23,893 nt of DNA from a virus: positions 1 to 23,893 of the IMG/VR virus record IMGVR_UViG_3300037882_001127, one strand, 5' to 3'. The notes below the pieces were generated by a model. The model saw only the letters and a list, made by a program, of their open reading frames with translations. It made no database searches and was not told where the DNA came from. Shown piece by piece: positions 15,139 through 21,003 of this stretch. Numbering within the stretch: position 1 is the first letter of the stretch; every line of letters starts with the position of its first letter. A program made the position numbers and the translations under genes.

Positions 15139-15453
15139 TTACCCCCTTGCCTTGGCGATTGCGCTCCTGATTATAGAATAATCAGCTTTTGTTTTTGTGT
15201 TTTCACTAGAATGCAAATGCATATAATCCGCCGCGATTTCACAAGCCTCCAACAATTCAGGGGCGGCGGCAATTAGTCGGGCGTTAATAAAACTTTGCTC
15301 TTTACTCAAAAATAAATTGGTGTTGCAATCAGCAACCCTTACACCGTTATAAGCATCATCGGGTGAATTGCAATAAACCATAGCAGCATCTTCGCCGCGA
15401 TCTGCTCTTCCAATTTCCCAAGGGGCTGGGGTGTGTTTTGTGTTTTGTGTCAT
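15139..15453 (-). CDS. Conserved phage protein of unknown function (HTPAPWEIG family)
   Basis: This 104-aa protein has the marks of a widespread phage/prophage family: an N-terminal HTPAPWEIG segment, a middle RVADCNTN stretch and NARLIAAAPELLEACEIA near the C-terminus, ending AIAKARG. No activity is known to me. It has its own promoter (15488-15515) reading leftward out of the GTCAAACA palindrome, with AAGGAG before the ATG, and heads a compact operon with the 29-aa and 35-aa genes. It runs opposite to its right-hand neighbours. Confidence 0.85.
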   Translation of the reverse strand: MTQNTKHTPAPWEIGRADRGEDAAMVYCNSPDDAYNGVRVADCNTNLFLSKEQSFINARLIAAAPELLEACEIAADYMHLHSSENTKTKADYSIIRSAIAKARG

Positions 15454-15487
15454 AATTCGATCTCCTTATAAATTGTTCGTATGATCT

Positions 15488-15515
15488 TTTATACAGATAT
15501 TTTAAAAAACGTCAA
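15488..15515 (-). promoter_or_regulatory. Leftward promoter for the 104/29/35-aa operon
   Basis: TTGACG (15515..15510), a 16-nt spacer and TATAAA (15493..15488) form a strong sigma70-like promoter. The -35 is one arm of the GTCAAACA/TGTTTGAC palindrome, so binding there should shut it off. Confidence 0.75.
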
Positions 15516-15529
15516 ACATTTTGTTTGAC
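15511..15529. promoter_or_regulatory. Operator palindrome A between divergent transcripts
   Basis: GTCAAACA (15511-15518), 3 nt and TGTTTGAC (15522-15529) make a perfect 19-bp dyad. The right arm plus the next base supplies a rightward TTGACA (15525-15530); the -10 with 17-nt spacing (TAAAAC) is weak, so the rightward start may need help. The left arm supplies the leftward -35. Confidence 0.75.
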
Positions 15530-15602
15530 AACATTAAAATAAATCTTTAAAACGATAATGCTGATCGGAAATCATTCCGCAAAAACACAGGAGAAATAAA
15601 TC

Positions 15603-15968
15603 ATGTCACTAACTCAAATCGTACAATCTGCACAGACTGAATGCTTTAATAATCACGGCGTATTTTTCGCATTCTCAAACGAGCAACTTGATCAACAGAA
15701 AAAAGAGGGCGTTATTTATGTGAGCTTGGGGGGCGGTCTGATCTGTCCTAAAGCTAACGTCAAGGCGTTTGTTAATGATCATGCGAATATAATTTCCAAT
15801 GGCATCAAAACCGATATTGAGAAAAACGGTAAAGATGCAATCATTCGCCGCGAATTAGACAATCATGAATGTTTCTACACTGGAGACGTTGAGGACTGCA
15901 TTGATGCGCTGGACGGTTACGGCTTCACAAGAGAGGACATCATAGCCGTTTATAACAAGGGCGAATAA
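15603..15968 (+). CDS. Conserved phage protein of unknown function (121 aa)
   Basis: The product is a 121-aa soluble protein with FFAFSNEQLDQQKKEGVIYVSLGGGLICPKANVKAFV, a pattern I associate with small conserved phage early proteins of unknown function, and an acidic C-terminal half (DVEDCIDALDGYGFTREDIIAVYNKGE). GGAG lies 9 nt before the ATG. It is the first rightward gene after operator palindrome A. The first copy of the two-hairpin RNA element follows 10 nt after its stop. No catalytic motif seen. Confidence 0.8.
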   Translation: MSLTQIVQSAQTECFNNHGVFFAFSNEQLDQQKKEGVIYVSLGGGLICPKANVKAFVNDHANIISNGIKTDIEKNGKDAIIRRELDNHECFYTGDVEDCIDALDGYGFTREDIIAVYNKGE

Positions 15969-15970
15969 TT

Positions 15971-16021
15971 CTAGGTGAGAGGACAGGGTTTATCCTGTCT
16001 TCAAATCTGGAATTAACCAGA
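15971..16021 (+). ncRNA. Two-hairpin RNA element, copy 1
   Basis: Ten nt after the upstream stop, hairpin 1 pairs GAGGACAGG (15979-15987) with CCTGTCTTC (15994-16002). The linker AAAT follows, then hairpin 2 TCTGG/CCAGA (16006-16010, 16017-16021) with an AATTAA loop. The 5' flank AGGTGA is shared with copy 2. No U-tract follows, so it is not a terminator. The next gene starts 23 nt downstream with a weak ribosome site. Confidence 0.7.
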
Positions 16022-16044
16022 GCTTAAACACAGAAAGACAGATC

Positions 16045-16311
16045 ATGAAATATAAAACACACAACACAGATAAATCATTTTCAATCGTTGGCACGTCCTT
16101 AATGGGTTACTGTGACGCGAATACAACTTATGCCGAATTAGTCGCTTGTTTTGGTGAGCCTGAAACGGATATTGATGGCGAAAAAGTTGATGCGGAATGG
16201 TGCATCAAATTTGAAGATGGAACGATTGCGACAATCTATAATTATAAAAACGGCAGAAATTATCTAGGCAAAGAGGGAATGGACGTTGTGGACATGACCG
16301 GAGATGATTAG
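16045..16311 (+). CDS. Conserved phage protein, probably truncated at an amber codon
   Basis: This 88-aa product resembles a phage family with the pattern FGEPxxxxDGxKVDAEWxIxFEDGTxATIYNYKxGxNYLG, followed in relatives (from memory) by a WHIGG motif. Here the frame stops at TAG (16309-16311) exactly where Trp (TGG) would be expected, and the next codons read HIGG in the same frame. Function of the family is unknown. The ribosome site is weak. It may be a real short protein, the front half of a longer product made by amber suppression, or a nonsense mutant. Confidence 0.75.
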   Translation: MKYKTHNTDKSFSIVGTSLMGYCDANTTYAELVACFGEPETDIDGEKVDAEWCIKFEDGTIATIYNYKNGRNYLGKEGMDVVDMTGDD

Positions 16312-16323
16312 CACATTGGCGGC

Positions 16324-16698
16324 GTGAGCAAATCGGCAATTGATCGCGTACAAGAAACCATTAACGCGCATCGTGATTGGGTAAAGACAAACGGCGGCAA
16401 TGCTCCGACCCAAAAAACAAATATTGATGATATAACTCCGGATGAAAACAAAGAGCGTCCACAATATACCGAGCAAGAAAAACAAGAGATGCGCGATAAA
16501 TTGGAAGCAATGATAAAAAATAATCATGGGGTTTTATTGATGAGCGTTTCCCAAAATGAAAAAGAGATTGCAGTAAACAGTCATATCATGAATGTTTCGG
16601 ACGAAGAAATCGGCATTTCGTTTTATTCTATAGTCGAAGATCATCCGTTTGTTTTGGTTGAATTGATGGAAAATCTTAGAAGAAGAAAAGCCGCCTAA
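16324..16698 (+). CDS. Downstream part of the amber-split protein, or separate 124-aa protein
   Basis: This frame is continuous with the 88-aa gene apart from one TAG: HIGG then VSKSAIDRVQETINAHRDW.., which looks like the family's C-terminal tail. From about residue 54 a separate segment (MRDKLEAMIKNNHGVLLMSVSQNEKEIAVNSH..) continues to LRRRKAA and may be a second small domain. The GTG at 16324 has only a poor ribosome site (GGCGG just upstream), so independent initiation is doubtful. The two-hairpin element copy 2 follows 11 nt after its stop. Confidence 0.6.
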   Translation: MSKSAIDRVQETINAHRDWVKTNGGNAPTQKTNIDDITPDENKERPQYTEQEKQEMRDKLEAMIKNNHGVLLMSVSQNEKEIAVNSHIMNVSDEEIGISFYSIVEDHPFVLVELMENLRRRKAA

Positions 16699-16702
16699 AT
16701 TT

Positions 16703-16749
16703 CAGGTGAGAGGGCGACATTGCGCGCCCTCAAATCTGCAATTATGCAG
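16703..16749 (+). ncRNA. Two-hairpin RNA element, copy 2
   Basis: Eleven nt after the upstream stop, hairpin 1 pairs GAGGGCG (16710-16716) with CGCCCTC (16725-16731). The linker AAAT follows, then hairpin 2 CTGCA/TGCAG (16736-16740, 16745-16749) with an ATTA loop. Relative to copy 1, pairs 5 and 7 of hairpin 1 (A-T to G-C) and pair 4 of the CTGG/CCAG stem in hairpin 2 (G-C to C-G) change on both sides, so pairing is kept. It lies just before the clamp gene. Confidence 0.72.
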
Positions 16750-16771
16750 GATCGAAGAAAGAGGAAATAAA

Positions 16772-17347
16772 ATGAAAGCAATACAATTCGCAGTTCCAAT
16801 TCAAAAGCTAAAAGCCGTTAATGTCTTTTCATCCAAAGAGGAAGTCAGATATTATTTAAACGGCGTTTATGTTGATATTGATGAGAGCGTTTGTACTATG
16901 GTCGCAACGGATGGTCATAGATTGATAAAAATAGATCATCATGATGAAAGCTATGAGGGCGATAAATTTAAGGGAATTATCCCACGTCAAATTATAGACA
17001 AAATTAAAATCACAAGAGGAATGGACGATGCCTTGATCCACGTTGCAGAGAGCGGGAAAATCACAATCGAATATGATGGTGATAGTTTTTCAGGCGAATT
17101 AGTTGATGGAACATATCCGGACTACACAAGAGTTATTCCTAAAGTTCCAAAAAATAATAAAGGTGCTGCACAGATGGGATTTAATCCGAAATATTTGGCT
17201 GATTTTGAAAAGATCAACTCCATTCTTGGATATAAAACTAGCGGCATCAAAATGATCATCACCGGAGAAAGAGAGCCTGTTATCATCACGAGAGACGGGG
17301 GCATCAGCGAATATTTTGCAGTCCTCATGCCGTTGCGCGTGGCTTGA
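16772..17347 (+). CDS. Sliding-clamp-like protein (DnaN-related, two domains)
   Basis: The 191-aa product carries marks of the bacterial beta clamp: VRYYLNGVYVDI then MVATDGHRLIKI (about 25-54), DGTYPDYTRVIP (112-123), and a C-terminal EYFAVLMPLRV matching the clamp's last strand (Y-x-VMP-x-R). It is about half the length of bacterial DnaN (about 366 aa, three domains), so only two clamp domains fit. I place the start at ATG 16772 with GAGG 7 nt upstream; the longer frame to 16706 runs through RNA element copy 2. It would tether a polymerase or nuclease to DNA. The polymerase is not in the window. Confidence 0.82.
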   Translation: MKAIQFAVPIQKLKAVNVFSSKEEVRYYLNGVYVDIDESVCTMVATDGHRLIKIDHHDESYEGDKFKGIIPRQIIDKIKITRGMDDALIHVAESGKITIEYDGDSFSGELVDGTYPDYTRVIPKVPKNNKGAAQMGFNPKYLADFEKINSILGYKTSGIKMIITGEREPVIITRDGGISEYFAVLMPLRVA

Positions 17348-17349
17348 TT

Positions 17350-17398
17350 ACAGTCCGGAGCGCATCCTATGGGTGCGTTCTAGTCTGCAATTATGCAG
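17350..17398 (+). ncRNA. Two-hairpin RNA element, copy 3
   Basis: Ten nt after the clamp stop, hairpin 1 pairs GAGCGCATCC (17358-17367) with GGGTGCGTTC (17371-17380) around a TAT loop. A 4-nt linker (TAGT) and hairpin 2 CTGCA/TGCAG with an ATTA loop (17385-17398) follow, identical to copy 2. Pair 4 of hairpin 1 is C-G here against G-C in copies 1 and 2. The fold is kept although the stem sequence differs. Confidence 0.7.
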
Positions 17399-17400
17399 AG

Positions 17401-17500
17401 AGGCGGAAAAGGAGAGGCAACGAGTACGAAAGCCGATCCGGATTGTGGTGCGTTACTGGAAACAGAGAAAGCAATCCCCGCCTATTTTTTTAAAAGGAGA
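17401..17500 (+). promoter_or_regulatory. Structured leader before the 98-aa gene
   Basis: AGGCGG (17401-17406) can pair with CCGCCT (17478-17483). Inside, GGATTG (17440-17445) pairs with CAATCC (17472-17477) and encloses a CTG-GAAA-CAG tetraloop hairpin (17456-17465). The closing stem is followed by A then T7 (17485-17491) and immediately by AAAAGGAG. This resembles an attenuator: a terminator-like end just ahead of the ribosome site. Confidence 0.5.
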
Positions 17501-17504
17501 GATC

Positions 17505-17801
17505 ATGACACCGGAAAAAATAAACACACTTTGCGCAGATTTAAGACACGCCCTTGAAAATGGCGGTCATGTCTTTATGGCGGCATGGACGAAAAAACCG
17601 GAGGGGCAAACTTGCTGTTCTGATCCGGATTGTATTTCTAATAAAATGATGGCTGTCAATTATGGAGAGTTTACAGGAATTGAGCTTGCCTTGATGATTG
17701 TTTCAGCGTTCAAAGAAAATCCAGATGTTAAAAGATGGGTAGATCAGATGGTGGATGATGAGGATTTAAACACCGCATTTCAACCAGTCCTGAAACATTA
17801 G
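17505..17801 (+). CDS. Unknown small protein with Cys pair motif (98 aa)
   Basis: This acidic 98-aa protein has a helical start (EKINTLCADLRHALENG), a CCSDPDC cluster at about residues 39-45 that could bind a metal, and a helical C-terminus (ELALMIVSAFKENPDVKRWVDQMVDDEDL). I place the start at ATG 17505 with AAGGAG 5 nt upstream; a longer in-frame reading from 17316 crosses RNA element copy 3 and is rejected. It is followed 5 nt later by the 87-aa membrane protein, so they are co-transcribed. No family recognised. Confidence 0.78.
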   Translation: MTPEKINTLCADLRHALENGGHVFMAAWTKKPEGQTCCSDPDCISNKMMAVNYGEFTGIELALMIVSAFKENPDVKRWVDQMVDDEDLNTAFQPVLKH

Positions 17802-17806
17802 GGGGC

Positions 17807-18070
17807 ATGATGGAAATTTTATTAGTGATTATACTTTTTATATTTTTTGTTATTCCATTCGTTGTATGGGTTGCATTGCAAATGCAGATAGATGAATTAA
17901 AAAAACAACCGCGCACACAGACAACCGTAAATGAAGCCCCGCGCTTTGTAATGACCACATTTAGAAATGTTATTATAATTGCGGACAATAAGCAGGGAAA
18001 AATTAAAGAGCTTTCTCTTGACGATAATGAAATGTATCAAATCAAAACGATTGTTGAATTTTCTAAATAA
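17807..18070 (+). CDS. Single-pass membrane protein of unknown function (87 aa)
   Basis: Residues about 4-27 are a strong hydrophobic helix (ILLVIILFIFFVIPFVVWVALQM), followed by a charged, strand-rich cytoplasmic or periplasmic part (PRFVMTTFRNVIIIADNKQGKIKELSLDDNEMYQIKTIVEF). There is no lipobox or cleavage site, so it is a membrane anchor. GGGGG lies just before the ATG; ATG 17810 is an alternative start. It is the last gene before the 18081-18115 terminator. Possible roles include superinfection exclusion or membrane localisation of early functions; none is shown. Confidence 0.75.
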   Translation: MMEILLVIILFIFFVIPFVVWVALQMQIDELKKQPRTQTTVNEAPRFVMTTFRNVIIIADNKQGKIKELSLDDNEMYQIKTIVEFSK

Positions 18071-18080
18071 TATTAACAAG

Positions 18081-18115
18081 TGAAGCCCTAAGTTTTTCTA
18101 GGGCTTCATTATTTT
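18081..18115 (+). terminator. Strong intrinsic terminator ending the first early operon
   Basis: TGAAGCCCTA (18081-18090) and TAGGGCTTCA (18099-18108) form a perfect 10-bp stem with an 8-nt loop, followed by TTATTTTT. It lies 10 nt past the 87-aa gene and just before operator palindrome B. Confidence 0.92.
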
Positions 18116-18125
18116 TGTGCAAAAT

Positions 18126-18144
18126 ATCAAACAAAGTGTTTGAC
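18126..18144. promoter_or_regulatory. Operator palindrome B before the primase-helicase operon
   Basis: ATCAAACA (18126-18133), 3 nt and TGTTTGAC (18137-18144) repeat the 8-3-8 design of palindrome A, with one mismatch at the outermost pair. It overlaps the -35 of the promoter described next. Confidence 0.72.
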
Positions 18145-18168
18145 ATTTATTTCAGTTTCATCATTATA
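18140..18168 (+). promoter_or_regulatory. Promoter for the primase-helicase operon
   Basis: TTGACA (18140-18145), a 17-nt spacer and ATTATA (18163-18168; CATTAT and TATAGA are alternatives) form a good sigma70-like promoter, 30 nt before the ATG at 18199. The -35 is the right arm of palindrome B. Confidence 0.75.
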
Positions 18169-18198
18169 GACTGGCTGATTTGATTTTACGGGGGATTT

Positions 18199-21003
18199 AT
18201 GTCCGATTTTATTCATGACTTTACATCTGCTATGCGCGCCGCTGGCTACTCTCCGAAGAGTGGCAGCGTAAAGGCTGACGACAAATGGCATCCCGCATAT
18301 TATGGCGATGAGCGCGGCGCAAAATGCACTGGCACATACACGATGAAAATCGTTGATGATAATTTTGCTATCGGTTGTTTCTTCACACGCAAAGACCCCG
18401 ACAATAAAAATAATTGGCACTCATCAAACGCCGATGAAATGACAGCCGAGCAACGCAGGGCTAACAAAGCTAAACTTGAGGCGTATGAAAAAGAGAAAGC
18501 CGAGCAAGAGAAAAAGCGTCACGATAAAATTGCGCGCCTATTGACGAAGGTTTATAAAAATTTATCAGTCAATAATGGTCATGAATATTTAACCAGAAAA
18601 GGCATTGAAGGTCACGGCATTAAGAGCCGGAAAAAAGGACAAGAGTTAATCATCCCCTGCTACGGTGCGGATGGTCGTGTTTATACAGTCCAGAGAATTA
18701 CAAAACAGGGCGGCAAGTTTTTATTTGCTGGCGGCAGAAAAAAAGGCAGCTATTTTCCATTCGTAAAAAAGGGCGAGGATTTAAGTGTTATTTTAATCTG
18801 CGAAGGATTTGCAACCGCTGCCAGTGTGAGACAGGCAACGGGCAAGCCAACAGTTGCGGCAATTGACAGCGGTAACTTAAAGCCCGTTCTTGAAATCCTG
18901 AAAATGAAATTTCCTGAAAGCCGCTTTGTTATCTGCGCGGACAATGACGCATTCACATTCCACGAAAGCAAAAGACCAAAGAGCATCAAGCCGAAAGAAA
19001 TCGCCGGAGATGATCCGCGATGGAAAGAATGGCGCGAGGCTGATCTATTGTGGAATGTCGGAATTGATAAAGCCAAACAAGCGGCAGCAGCTAACGGCGG
19101 CGCGTCCGTTGTGTGTCCTGTATTCCACGATGAAGACATCAAAGATAAGCCAACAGATTTTAATGACCTCCACGCCCTCTATGGGCTTTCATCTGTCAAT
19201 AAACAGATCATGGAAGTCATTAACGCAATCCCCGAAAGGGGTGAAACTGCCGGAGGGATGGAAAACTCCCGTGATCCAAATCAGCAACCCTCCGGCAGCC
19301 ATTATTCAACCGATCCAATTGAGGACGATTATCCAGACCCGACATATGGGCTAGAGCCAATTGAGATTATGAAACAGGGTGATTTCGGGCTTGCTTTCCG
19401 TTGCCTAGGACATCACGCCGGATTAAATTATTATTTTTCATTTAAACAACGGCGCATCGTATCACTGTCAGCAGGGCAGCACACGATCCAAAACCTTTTG
19501 CAGCTGGATAATCTGCGCAATTGGTATAATTCAAAGTTTGGGAACGGCGGCGACATCACAGAAAAGAAACTCGCATTGTTTGCGCAGGATGCCATGAACC
19601 AAGTTTGCACAGAGCGCGGCGTATTCAAAGAGGAGGATAATGTTCGCGGGGCTGGTGCATGGGTTGATCAAGGGCGCATCGTTGTGCATTGCGGCGATAG
19701 GCTTTTTGTTGATGGTCGGCTCGTGGCTTTTGACCAGATTGATAGTGAGCATACCTATGTCGCATCTCCAAGGTACATGAGACCGGATAGCACAGTTCCA
19801 CTCACAAAATCAGAGGCGGTCATGCTCCGGAAAATATGTGAGGCTGTATCATGGGAAAATCCATTGTCCGGCGCGTTGCTGGCTGGCTGGCTTGTGATAG
19901 CCCCTATTTGTGGCGCGCTGAATTATCGCCCCCATATCTGGATTACAGGGGAAGCGGAAAGCGGAAAGTCAACCGTTATCAATAAGATTGTGCGCGGGGT
20001 ATTGGGGCGGATTGCAATCTCTGTTGAGGGCGGCACTACAGAAGCCAATTTAAGACAGACAGCGGGGCATGATGCGCGCCCGTTGGTATATGATGAGGCT
20101 GAACCATCTCAAACCATGCTGAACGTGATTGAGCTGGCAAGGAAAGCATCCACGGGCGGCGTTGTTGGGAAGCATGGTCAGGGTCAAATGCGCATTCGTT
20201 TCGCCGCCTGTTTCTCATCTATCAATCCTCCAGTTAATAAGACCGCAGATGAGAGCCGGATCAGTTTCTTGGTCATAAAAAAGAATAGAAGAAAATCAGC
20301 TGCTCAAGAGTATGAAGATTTACTGACATTGATTGATGAGCATTTAACGCCCGAATTTTCTAACCGTTTGATCGCTCGCACGATTGCCAGAATGGATGTT
20401 TTATTTGAAAATATTAAGACGTTCCAAAAGGCGGCGCGCAGAATTATAGGCGGGGCTAGGGCATCAGAACAGATTGGAACAATGCTCGCCGGATTGTATT
20501 CTTTGCACAGTGACGGAACAGCGGAGTTAGAATTTGCCGAAGGTTGGTTGAAAAAATACGACTGGAAAGATCATACCATTGTTGAAGAGGACACTGATCC
20601 GGTGCGCCTGATCCAGCATTTAGCATCATCAGTCGTCCGTTATCAATCAAGTTTAACCGGAAGCTCTGATAAAGCCATTGGTGAGTTGATCATTGAAGCT
20701 GACCGCGAAAATTGGGAAAGCAAAGCCCTGCGTCAAAATGGTATTGCTCGCATAGGTCAAAGAGTTTTCATCGCCGCTCGCTCTCAAAGCATCGCCCGTT
20801 TATTGCGTGGCACTGATTGGGAAATGAGATGGTCAAATTCTCTACTCAATCTTGATGGGGCGCAAAAACATTCGGTTGTTTATTTTGCCGCTGGTATTAA
20901 GACAAGCGCAGTATCAATTCCACTTTCAATATTTGCATCAAAGGATGAGCAAGTAAAAATGGATTTCAGAAAACCCGATCCGGAGGAGATACCTCTTGAC
21001 TAG
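18199..21003 (+). CDS. TOPRIM-domain primase/helicase
   Basis: The 934-aa protein has two parts. The N-terminal third contains a TOPRIM-like domain: IIPCYGADGRVYTVQRI (about 151-167), CEGFATAASV (201-210) with the catalytic Glu, and VICADNDAF (244-252) with the paired acids. The C-terminal half is a P-loop helicase/ATPase of the DUF927 or related type with Walker A GEAESGKST (584-592), a PLVYDEAEP Walker B-like segment (about 628-636) and FSSINPPVN further on. No zinc-finger cysteine set is visible at the N-terminus, unlike T7 gp4. It would prime and unwind at the phage fork. Its end overlaps the helicase start by 8 nt. It is first in the second early operon. Confidence 0.87.
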   Translation: MSDFIHDFTSAMRAAGYSPKSGSVKADDKWHPAYYGDERGAKCTGTYTMKIVDDNFAIGCFFTRKDPDNKNNWHSSNADEMTAEQRRANKAKLEAYEKEKAEQEKKRHDKIARLLTKVYKNLSVNNGHEYLTRKGIEGHGIKSRKKGQELIIPCYGADGRVYTVQRITKQGGKFLFAGGRKKGSYFPFVKKGEDLSVILICEGFATAASVRQATGKPTVAAIDSGNLKPVLEILKMKFPESRFVICADNDAFTFHESKRPKSIKPKEIAGDDPRWKEWREADLLWNVGIDKAKQAAAANGGASVVCPVFHDEDIKDKPTDFNDLHALYGLSSVNKQIMEVINAIPERGETAGGMENSRDPNQQPSGSHYSTDPIEDDYPDPTYGLEPIEIMKQGDFGLAFRCLGHHAGLNYYFSFKQRRIVSLSAGQHTIQNLLQLDNLRNWYNSKFGNGGDITEKKLALFAQDAMNQVCTERGVFKEEDNVRGAGAWVDQGRIVVHCGDRLFVDGRLVAFDQIDSEHTYVASPRYMRPDSTVPLTKSEAVMLRKICEAVSWENPLSGALLAGWLVIAPICGALNYRPHIWITGEAESGKSTVINKIVRGVLGRIAISVEGGTTEANLRQTAGHDARPLVYDEAEPSQTMLNVIELARKASTGGVVGKHGQGQMRIRFAACFSSINPPVNKTADESRISFLVIKKNRRKSAAQEYEDLLTLIDEHLTPEFSNRLIARTIARMDVLFENIKTFQKAARRIIGGARASEQIGTMLAGLYSLHSDGTAELEFAEGWLKKYDWKDHTIVEEDTDPVRLIQHLASSVVRYQSSLTGSSDKAIGELIIEADRENWESKALRQNGIARIGQRVFIAARSQSIARLLRGTDWEMRWSNSLLNLDGAQKHSVVYFAAGIKTSAVSIPLSIFASKDEQVKMDFRKPDPEEIPLD

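Noticed and set aside
16744-16770. Eight-codon leader frame (MQDRRKRK) ending 1 nt before the clamp ATG
   Set aside because: Its ATG arises from the conserved TGCAG arm of RNA hairpin 2, has no ribosome site, and copy 1 of the element has no ATG there.
16706-16771. Extended clamp start at 16706
   Set aside because: The extra 22 residues are a translation of RNA element copy 2; GAGG is correctly spaced for ATG 16772.
15969-17500. tRNA genes among the small early-gene gaps
   Set aside because: The hairpin elements are too short and lack the anticodon arm, T-loop GTTCRA pattern and acceptor stem.
17316-17504. Extended 161-aa version of the 98-aa protein
   Set aside because: The upstream part crosses the clamp 3' end, RNA element copy 3 and the structured leader; AAGGAG marks ATG 17505.
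17394-17564. Frame from the ATG in RNA element copy 3 (MQRGGKGEATSTKADPDCGALL.., about 56 aa)
   Set aside because: No Shine-Dalgarno, start is inside a hairpin, and it overlaps the better-supported 98-aa gene. Part of it looks protein-like, so I keep a small doubt.
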